A DNA stretch of 27,442 nt from a virus: positions 1 to 27,442 of IMG/VR virus record IMGVR_UViG_3300045911_000045, one strand, 5' to 3'. The notes under the pieces are model-generated. The model did no database searches. It saw nothing but the letters and a program-made list of their open reading frames with translations, and was not told where the DNA came from. Shown piece after piece: positions 1 to 6,319 of this stretch. The position numbers were made by a program, and so were the translations under genes. Every line of letters starts with the position of its first letter. Within the stretch, counting starts at the first letter, position 1.

Positions 1-1
1 A

Positions 2-520
2 AATATTTTTAATGCTGCAAACCGTGGCAGGTTTAAGATTTTGTCAAAAACAACCAACAGCGTTACCGTTGAAAACTCATCGGCTATCGCTGAAGCTTCT
101 ATCACTTTAGGTTCTAACTATGCCGACGAAATTAGAATTTACTCCGCATCAGGAGTGCAGAAAGGCGACAAAATTAAACTTGGTTCTGGATTTTTTTCGA
201 CTAATCAAAGTACATACGAAGTTACAGGGGTACAAGATAATTTGGTCGAATTTTTCTCTGCTGGTGTATTGGCCACCGAAACAGGGCTGGTAAACCCTTC
301 AGTTACTATTTATTCTTCAGCAAAAAAGCTTGTGTATGTAGAAACCGATAAGCCTGTAAATGTTACTGTTAACGGTATAGCAGAATCTAAGATCGAGCCT
401 TTTATAGAAGGTAATAATTCACTTCCTGGTATGCTCTTAAAGCGTTCTACGATGTGGGAGATGACGATCACTAATAACGGTACGGATATGGCAACCCTTT
501 ACTTTGTAAGTATCGAGTAA
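2..520 (+). CDS. C-terminal part of a beta-rich virion structural protein (5' truncated)
   Basis: The reading frame is open from base 2 to the TAA at 518-520, so the gene most likely begins outside the window. A TTG at 41 is the only nearby start-like codon, but the codons before it (N-I-F-N-A-A-N-R-G-R-F-K-I) also read as protein and no clear ribosome binding site precedes it. The visible 172 codons are rich in Ser, Thr, Val and Gly, with short alternating hydrophobic stretches and no membrane segment, as in beta-sandwich or fibre-like virion proteins. It ends 3 nt before the portal start, so it is co-transcribed with the head genes. No family is recognised; a structural role is inferred from context and composition. 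Confidence 0.7.
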   Translation, partial: NIFNAANRGRFKILSKTTNSVTVENSSAIAEASITLGSNYADEIRIYSASGVQKGDKIKLGSGFFSTNQSTYEVTGVQDNLVEFFSAGVLATETGLVNPSVTIYSSAKKLVYVETDKPVNVTVNGIAESKIEPFIEGNNSLPGMLLKRSTMWEMTITNNGTDMATLYFVSIE

Positions 521-523
521 TCT

Positions 524-3500
524 ATGTCAGAAGATCAGCAAAAAACAAAAAAGAATGTGATTTTTGCGGCAGGAGAAATCGACGCAGCCGTATTAGAAGC
601 CAATAACTTAGTAAAAAATGAAGGTGAGGGACCCCTTACGTTTGCCATCAAGCATGCGATGGGGACGGCCAAAAAAAGTGCTGCTCCTCGTATCGGTTTT
701 ACAGAAGACCCAGTATCGACTGATCACTATGCAGGCGTTTATAAAATTAAGAAGAAGCTTCTTCCTGATTCGGTTCTTAAACTTGTTCGCGTCCAAAACC
801 ACTTGGTGGCATCAATACTTAGAGCACGGGCAAACACGATGTCCATGTTTGGACACATTAAGAAAGATCGTTTTGATGTAGGTATTGAAGTTTCTATCAA
901 ATCAGAATTTGAAGAACACATCAAGCCAGAGCAAATGGTTAAGGTTAAAGACCGTATCGAGAGATTTAAAAAAATGTTGGTCAATTGTGGCCACACTGAG
1001 GGCTTGCCAGAAAATGAAAAAATGAGCCTTTCAGACTTTTTCTATCTCCAAACTATGGACGGATTATCTTTAGGCCGTTTCGCTACCGAGATTGTCTACG
1101 AAGAAAATGACAACGGCGACGGTTCAAATCTAAAAGATCGCGCCAAAAAATTTAATCGTTTTCGACCTGTTGACGCAGGCACTGTATATAGAACGGTAAA
1201 AAAAGGCGAAACAGCTCAGGGTTTAAGACAGTCTGGTATCAGACTTCTTGAACAGGTTACGGGCAAAAAAATTAATGGGGCCGCCTTCGAAAAAGATGAA
1301 TACGCGTATGTTCAGGTTATAGAGGGCACGCCAAAACAGGCTTTTGCACCAGATGAATTGCTGGTTCACAACCTTTTCCCATCAAACGATATTGATCATA
1401 ACGGTTACCCAGTAACCCCTATCGATACATGTATTAGTTCAATTACTACACATCTTTCGATTGATGCCTACAACAAGCTTTACTTTCAGAACGGAAGGGC
1501 CGCTAAAGGTATCCTGGTAATCAAGTCTGAAGAGCTTGATCAGAATACTTTAAACCAGTTAAAACAAGACTTTATGGCATCCATCAACAATGTAGGCAAC
1601 TCTTTCAGAGTCCCTGTATTCGGAGTCGGTAAAGAAGACGAGATAGGCTGGACGCCTATGGTTTCAAGTGCAGGAGATGGAGAATTCCAATTCTTGTACG
1701 ATGCGGTCGCAAGAAATATCTTGTCAACTTTTAGTATGTCGCCTGATGAACTTCCTGGCTATGGACACTTGTCAAGGGGGACGAACGCTCAGACATTGTC
1801 TGAATGTTTCGATATAGACTCTCCTTTCTTGTCCAGTCTCGGATATAAGACTGCTAGACAAATTCTTGGAGAAAAAACAGAAGCACCTCTTATGGTGTGG
1901 ACTGGTAAAAAATGGCAAGAAGGTAGGGTATTTAAAACTGGAACCAAACAATTGGCCCAAACAGTTACAACTAGCGGTTTAACCGTAAGAACGTCTCCAG
2001 ACCACAGATTTTTAGCTTTAGGTGAAGACGGATCGCCTGCATGGGTTCACCAGTCAGATTTAAAAGAAGGTGATTACGTTCTAGTTAACGCTCAGCCTAT
2101 AAAGGGACACGAGGATTTCTTACCTTCTTTTAACGGCAAAAAAATCACTAAAGAACTTCTTGAAGTTCTAGGCTGGATGACAGGAGACGGTTCTCTTATT
2201 GCTCCTCGTTTTAGAGCAGGTGGAAAGATAGCCTTATTTTATCATCACGATAAAGAAGCAGACGTACAACAAAGACATTTAAATATACTGACTTCTTTTG
2301 GTGTTAACGCCAAAGAAGACAATAAGCCCGTTTCTCCAGAAGAGCAAGAAAAAATTAAGGGGCGCTATGGATTTAAAAATGTAGCAGAGTTAAGAAGGCG
2401 CATAACTATCTATGATACCGATTTTGTTAGATTTTTACTAGAAAATGGATTTGAAACCTCTTCAAACGGTAAATCCATCCCAGAATTCTTGCATCTAATA
2501 CCTGCTGAATATAAGGCTGCCTTTTTAAGAGGACTATTCTCCGCCGATGGACATGCGACCACCACAGGACAGATTATTTTAACTATACAAGAAGATCATT
2601 TAAGAAATGAAGTTAGAGGGCTCTTATACGAATTGGGTATAAGATCTAATGGGTATAAAGGAGTCAAAAGGGATAATAGCAGACCAGATAACCTATCTGG
2701 AACTCAAGATTTTAGCCATAAAATCTCTGTAAGAGACACTGAAAAATATTGGGAAATGATCGGTTTTGTTCAAGAGCATAAAAACTTTAGGAGAAAAGAG
2801 AAAAAATGGCTATTAGATGAACTTCCTCATTCTACCGTAAATCTTTTATGCTCTACGATAAAAGAATCGGAAGGTTTCAAGCTATTAGACAAGGCAGAAA
2901 GAGATGGTTTGACCGCAGCCATTAAAGGCACTATAAACCTAAGTTTAAATACCATAAAAAGGTATGCGGCTAAGGCTAATGTTATCTTGCCTGAATGGAT
3001 TAGCGAGTATAACGTAGAAAAGATAAAAAGTAAAAGTCTTCTTGGCGAATCATGCGAGATGGTCGATGTAGAGGTTTTTGATGACGAACACGCGTTTGTA
3101 TTGAACGGGTTTGTAGTCCATAACTCTTCAAACGAGTTCAAGCTAACAGCCGCTCGAGACACTGGTTTAAGACCGCTTATTCTTCAGTTTCAATCATTCT
3201 TAAATGAAAAACTTTTCCATATTATGGACCCTGAGCTTGCCCAGCTTTGCACGATCAAACTTTCCGGTTTAGATGCACAGTCAAGAGATCAGGAAACAAA
3301 TAGGCTTCAGCAAGCAATGCCGATCCATATGGACTATGATCAGGTTTTGATCGATGTCGACAAGAAGCCTGTTGGAGAACGAATGGCCGGAAAGGTGCCA
3401 TTTAACGAACACTGGCAAATTATCGCAGACAAGTATGTGGATGTTGCTGAAATTATGGCCGAATTCATGCAAAGTCCAGCGGCTTTGGCCGATCCTCTTT

Positions 3501-3661
3501 TAAAGTATAAGAGAGATCCGTTTTGGATTCAAAATATGCAAATTTTGATGCAAATCAACCCTGCTGCCGTAAAGGCTTATTACGCAACAAAACCTTATGC
3601 TATTGAGATCTTGAAGATGATGATACAAGATTATCTAGAAGAAGATTCAGAGAGGAAGTAA
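524..3661 (+). CDS. Portal protein interrupted by an in-frame LAGLIDADG intein
   Basis: 1045-residue frame. Residues 1-427 and 868-1045 together make a 605-residue portal of the large myovirus type. The portal forms the dodecameric ring at the head vertex through which DNA is packaged and ejected and to which the neck attaches. Portal-like stretches include Y-G-H-L-S-R-G-T-N just before the interruption and S-S-N-E-F-K-L-T-A-A-R-D just after it. Residues 428-867 are an intein (separate entry) that must splice out to restore the portal. ATG at 524 follows the previous stop by 3 nt; the ribosome binding site is weak, suggesting coupling. The next gene starts immediately after the TAA. Portal identity rests on remembered motifs and on the MuF-like gene downstream. 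Confidence 0.88.
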   Translation: MSEDQQKTKKNVIFAAGEIDAAVLEANNLVKNEGEGPLTFAIKHAMGTAKKSAAPRIGFTEDPVSTDHYAGVYKIKKKLLPDSVLKLVRVQNHLVASILRARANTMSMFGHIKKDRFDVGIEVSIKSEFEEHIKPEQMVKVKDRIERFKKMLVNCGHTEGLPENEKMSLSDFFYLQTMDGLSLGRFATEIVYEENDNGDGSNLKDRAKKFNRFRPVDAGTVYRTVKKGETAQGLRQSGIRLLEQVTGKKINGAAFEKDEYAYVQVIEGTPKQAFAPDELLVHNLFPSNDIDHNGYPVTPIDTCISSITTHLSIDAYNKLYFQNGRAAKGILVIKSEELDQNTLNQLKQDFMASINNVGNSFRVPVFGVGKEDEIGWTPMVSSAGDGEFQFLYDAVARNILSTFSMSPDELPGYGHLSRGTNAQTLSECFDIDSPFLSSLGYKTARQILGEKTEAPLMVWTGKKWQEGRVFKTGTKQLAQTVTTSGLTVRTSPDHRFLALGEDGSPAWVHQSDLKEGDYVLVNAQPIKGHEDFLPSFNGKKITKELLEVLGWMTGDGSLIAPRFRAGGKIALFYHHDKEADVQQRHLNILTSFGVNAKEDNKPVSPEEQEKIKGRYGFKNVAELRRRITIYDTDFVRFLLENGFETSSNGKSIPEFLHLIPAEYKAAFLRGLFSADGHATTTGQIILTIQEDHLRNEVRGLLYELGIRSNGYKGVKRDNSRPDNLSGTQDFSHKISVRDTEKYWEMIGFVQEHKNFRRKEKKWLLDELPHSTVNLLCSTIKESEGFKLLDKAERDGLTAAIKGTINLSLNTIKRYAAKANVILPEWISEYNVEKIKSKSLLGESCEMVDVEVFDDEHAFVLNGFVVHNSSNEFKLTAARDTGLRPLILQFQSFLNEKLFHIMDPELAQLCTIKLSGLDAQSRDQETNRLQQAMPIHMDYDQVLIDVDKKPVGERMAGKVPFNEHWQIIADKYVDVAEIMAEFMQSPAALADPLLKYKRDPFWIQNMQILMQINPAAVKAYYATKPYAIEILKMMIQDYLEEDSERK
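1805..3124 (+). other. Intein with LAGLIDADG homing endonuclease inside the portal
   Basis: Residues 428-867 of the portal frame (440 aa). Splice junctions: Cys428 (TGT at 1805) follows the N-extein L-S-E; the C-terminal H-N (His866, Asn867) precedes Ser868 of the C-extein. Block B is T490-S-P-D-H494. The C-terminal block reads V-F-D-D-E-H-A-F-V-L-N-G-F-V-V-H-N. Two LAGLIDADG-type helices, L-G-W-M-T-G-D-G (549-556, Asp555) and F-L-R-G-L-F-S-A-D-G (667-676, Asp675), keep their acidic catalytic residues. The element therefore looks competent for both splicing and homing. The reading frame is intact throughout. Confidence 0.93.
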
Positions 3662-3662
3662 C

Positions 3663-4274
3663 ATGCAAGGAAATGATGGAGTAGACTACAAAAAGAAGTA
3701 CATGGATTTAAGAGCCCGTTTCGTAGAAGCTCTTGATATTGCTTTCCGTACAGGTTACGAACAAGGCTCTAACGAGACTCAAGTTCAAAACATGGCACAA
3801 CAAGCCCAGATGCAGGCCCAACAAGCAGCTATGATGCAAAGCCAAATGGCCGCAGGACCTGCGATGAATCAGCCCCCTGGTGCTGAGATGCCTCCTGGGA
3901 TCGATCAACAAGCACCTGTTCCTGAAGCAGGTGGAGACGAAATGGATGCTGCTATTGCTGAGCTTGAAAGCTTAGTAAACAAATCAGAACCTTCTATTGA
4001 AGATATGAAAAAATCTTTAGAGGTTATAAAAAACAACCGAATGTTTCAAAAACTTGAAAAGGCTACCAAAGAAGCTAGTAAAAAAATGGGTCAACCTCCA
4101 AGACCTCTTTCGTTTTCATATAAGGTAAACCTTCCTGAGGATGCAAAACAAGCAGTGTCTATGCAAGCTAAAATCGTTGACGATATCTTAAAGAAGTGGG
4201 AACAAGAAGCACAAAACTCGGCAAAAGACATAACTTCTATCTTGAGTACAGAAGCCCTAACAAAGAAAGAGTAG
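3663..4274 (+). CDS. Small Gln/Met-rich head-associated protein of unknown function
   Basis: 203 residues. Residues 1-35 are a charged helical segment. Residues 40-95 are extremely rich in Gln, Met, Ala and Pro (M-A-Q-Q-A-Q-M-Q-A-Q-Q-A) and are probably disordered. A charged helical C-terminal half contains L-V-N-K-S-E-P, one of the K-S-E sites repeated across this window. ATG at 3663 lies 1 nt after the portal stop, and the next gene begins 6 nt downstream, so it sits between portal and MuF-like gene in one operon. Possibilities include a portal-associated core or scaffold-assisting protein. No family is recognised. Confidence 0.8.
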   Translation: MQGNDGVDYKKKYMDLRARFVEALDIAFRTGYEQGSNETQVQNMAQQAQMQAQQAAMMQSQMAAGPAMNQPPGAEMPPGIDQQAPVPEAGGDEMDAAIAELESLVNKSEPSIEDMKKSLEVIKNNRMFQKLEKATKEASKKMGQPPRPLSFSYKVNLPEDAKQAVSMQAKIVDDILKKWEQEAQNSAKDITSILSTEALTKKE

Positions 4275-4280
4275 GTCACT

Positions 4281-5048
4281 ATGCGTGGCATCAGCTCGGC
4301 TTCTAAAAACAAGATTCACGAACTTATAGATGATCTGTTTGATAGGATGGCTTTACAGCTTGTGGGTGAGATTCCATCTTTAAGAAATAAAAAATCCATA
4401 ATATTTACAAGTAAACCAAATTTAACCTTGGCTCATATCTTCCTAAAAACCTTAGGATCTGAAAGACCTTTGCCACAGGAACGAGAAGCTCTTAAAAATC
4501 TACTGTCAACAGCCGAAGAATATATCTCTTCTTTAAGAGCAAAGACAAAAGCTCAGATGACTGAAAAGATCGATAGCTATGTTAAGGAACAACATCTAAA
4601 AAATCAAAGGCCTTCTACGGTAGATATAAAAAGCATAATAAATGAAAATTTAGAAAAAGCCAAGAGCCATTTTAAAACTATCGCAGAAGCCGAAAGCACC
4701 AAAGCTAGAAACATGGGGAAAGCTCTTCAGATCGGTAAGGTCGCGGCTTCTCAGGGGGTTAGCGATCCTAATGTTTATTTTGTGGTAGTTAGAGACGGAA
4801 AAACTTGCAGCGAATGTGTCCGCTTGCATTTGATGCCCGATCTAGTTACACCAAGAGTTTGGAAGCTGAGCGAGATTGGTTTTGGCTATCACAAAAAAGG
4901 CGAAAACAACCCTAAAATCGCGGGGTTACATTGTCGATGCCGTTGCTCCCTCGCATTCCTAGCTCCTGGTTTTGGATTTAAAGGTGGACAGGTATCGTGG
5001 ATAGGTGAAGGACACGACGAATACAGAGCACAAAGAGGCCAGCAATGA
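4281..5048 (+). CDS. MuF/SPP1 gp7-like minor head protein
   Basis: 255 residues. The N-terminal ~160 residues are helical and end in T-I-A-E-A-E-S-T-K-A-R-N. They are followed by the Cys/His cluster typical of phage Mu F-like head morphogenesis proteins: D-G-K-T-C176-S-E-C179-V-R-L-H183 and G-L-H217-C218-R-C220-R-C222, probably a metal-binding fold. Such proteins sit at the portal vertex, help head morphogenesis and may be ejected with DNA. No toxin-like C-terminal extension is present; it stops about 30 residues after the cluster. It overlaps the next gene by 4 nt (ATGA at 5045). Family assignment is from the motif; exact role is inferred. Confidence 0.8.
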   Translation: MRGISSASKNKIHELIDDLFDRMALQLVGEIPSLRNKKSIIFTSKPNLTLAHIFLKTLGSERPLPQEREALKNLLSTAEEYISSLRAKTKAQMTEKIDSYVKEQHLKNQRPSTVDIKSIINENLEKAKSHFKTIAEAESTKARNMGKALQIGKVAASQGVSDPNVYFVVVRDGKTCSECVRLHLMPDLVTPRVWKLSEIGFGYHKKGENNPKIAGLHCRCRCSLAFLAPGFGFKGGQVSWIGEGHDEYRAQRGQQ

Positions 5049-5668
5049 TCAAGATCATAATTGAAATTATCAAGATGTTTATGGGCAACTCTCAGTCGGT
5101 AGCTTCAGAAGCTGTTAAGGACGTGGAGAATAAGTCAGAACCTAAAAAAGAAGAACCTCCAGCTAAAGAAGAAAAGAAACCGCAGGTTGCCGTAAAACAG
5201 TTTGTAACCATCGAAGACATCTTGATGGGTCGTGCAAAATTTGAAGAGCTTCCTGAAGAACATCAAAAGAACATGGAAGAACTGGTTGAGAAGATCAACA
5301 AGTTTTTTGAAGGCTACACCTGGCCAAAACAGTTACCTAAAAAGGTAAACGACGGGTACAGAAGACCTCAAGACAGTCCTAAAAACGGATCGGCTACAAG
5401 CTGGCACTTCAAAGGAGCGGCCATCGATCTAGATGACGACGCCTCTGGCATTACCTGGAAATATGTTTGGGCAAACAGGTCCAAGCTTAAAGATCTAGGC
5501 TTGTACGTCGAACACCCATGCTGGACCAACCATAAGGGTGGTTCCTGGATTCACTTACAGATAAGAGCGCCAAGATCTGGTAAGCGTTTCTTTGTACCCT
5601 CTACCCAACCTAATCCTAACCCAGCATTTTGGGACGGCAAATACGAGGCAGAGTTAGATAAAGCTTGA
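5045..5668 (+). CDS. M15-type zinc D,D-/L,D-peptidase (endolysin-like)
   Basis: 207 residues. A short hydrophobic start (M-I-K-I-I-I-E-I-I-K-M-F) leads into a Lys/Glu/Pro-rich linker (residues 22-50) and a C-terminal catalytic domain. The M15/VanY-like zinc site is visible as S-W-H121-F-K-G-A-A-I-D128-L-D, with E156-H157 and W-I-H170-L-Q supplying the remaining catalytic base and ligand. Enzymes of this type cut peptide cross-links in peptidoglycan. Being embedded in the head operon with an ATGA overlap to the MuF-like gene, it could be a virion-associated lysin used at entry, or the lysis endolysin. No holin gene is visible beside it. The hydrophobic N-terminus is too short to be a confident signal peptide. 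Confidence 0.78.
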   Translation: MIKIIIEIIKMFMGNSQSVASEAVKDVENKSEPKKEEPPAKEEKKPQVAVKQFVTIEDILMGRAKFEELPEEHQKNMEELVEKINKFFEGYTWPKQLPKKVNDGYRRPQDSPKNGSATSWHFKGAAIDLDDDASGITWKYVWANRSKLKDLGLYVEHPCWTNHKGGSWIHLQIRAPRSGKRFFVPSTQPNPNPAFWDGKYEAELDKA

Positions 5669-5698
5669 TTTTATCACAATATATGCTACATTTTGTGA

Positions 5699-5962
5699 AT
5701 GATAATCGAGTCTTTCTACTTATCTGACGAAGCTAATATACCAAAAGCGTTAGAGCTTACAGGCCTTTCGATGGATGAGCTATTGTCTATTGTAGGCAGG
5801 TTTAACAAAGCATCATGGAGAGCAGGCCAGATGCGTGGTGAGGTGGTTGTGTACTCTGATGGTAGGGTAAGGATCAGGCACCATTTTAATAAGAAGAAAC
5901 TATGGGAGTCTGAATCATCTTTTGATGAGTTCGATGAGCGCCTTGATTCCAGAATTTTCTGA
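5699..5962 (+). CDS. Small protein of unknown function, convergent with the Nudix gene
   Basis: 87 residues, mixed alpha/beta composition with G-E-V-V-V-Y-S-D-G-R-V-R-I-R-H near the C-terminus. It starts at ATG 5699, 30 nt after the previous stop. No good ribosome binding site is seen (TTTTGTGA precedes the ATG), so the start is uncertain. Its last 48 nt lie on the opposite strand of the end of the Nudix gene, an antisense tail-to-tail overlap. I recognise no family. It reads as real coding sequence because it is well balanced in composition and fills the only gap in the cluster. Confidence 0.6.
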   Translation: MIIESFYLSDEANIPKALELTGLSMDELLSIVGRFNKASWRAGQMRGEVVVYSDGRVRIRHHFNKKKLWESESSFDEFDERLDSRIF

Positions 5963-6319
5963 TGGCTTTATGTGTAAATCTTCACTGGGAACCGTAAAAG
6001 GGTCTCTCCAGTATATCGATTGAAACTCCATATCTGGATCTTTTTCAAGACTTGGTTTACCGTCGATCTCTGCGGTGTAAACGTAAACGATGATAGGCTT
6101 GCCTTGTTTATCTTTTTTCTTGTATAAACCAACAAGTTTGAAGTTTTTACCAGAAAAACCAGTTTCTTCTCGAAGTTCCCTCTCGGCCCCAACTTTTGGA
6201 TCTTCTCCATCGTTAATACCGCCAGCAGGAAAATTTACTTTTCCGTTGTCCTTACGAGTTCCCATTAGATAGGTAGGTCCCTGTCCCTTGACAAGAATGA
6301 CAGCGTACCGGCTACTCAT
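5915..6319 (-). CDS. Nudix (MutT-like) hydrolase
   Basis: 134 residues with a perfect Nudix box G-x5-E-x7-R-E-L-R-E-E-T-G-F, starting at the second Gly of P-A-G-G-I-N-D-G-E. Nudix enzymes hydrolyse nucleoside diphosphates linked to another group, such as ADP-ribose, NADH, oxidised dNTPs or capped RNA. The box is complete, so activity is expected. The start ATG overlaps the end of the upstream ADP-ribosyltransferase-like gene by 8 nt, so translation is probably coupled. That pairing suggests ADP-ribose or a related nucleotide as substrate (inference; T4 NudE.1 is a phage Nudix enzyme known to act on ADP-ribose). The 3' end overlaps a convergent plus-strand gene by 48 nt. Confidence 0.9.
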   Translation of the reverse strand: MSSRYAVILVKGQGPTYLMGTRKDNGKVNFPAGGINDGEDPKVGAERELREETGFSGKNFKLVGLYKKKDKQGKPIIVYVYTAEIDGKPSLEKDPDMEFQSIYWRDPFTVPSEDLHIKPSENSGIKALIELIKR

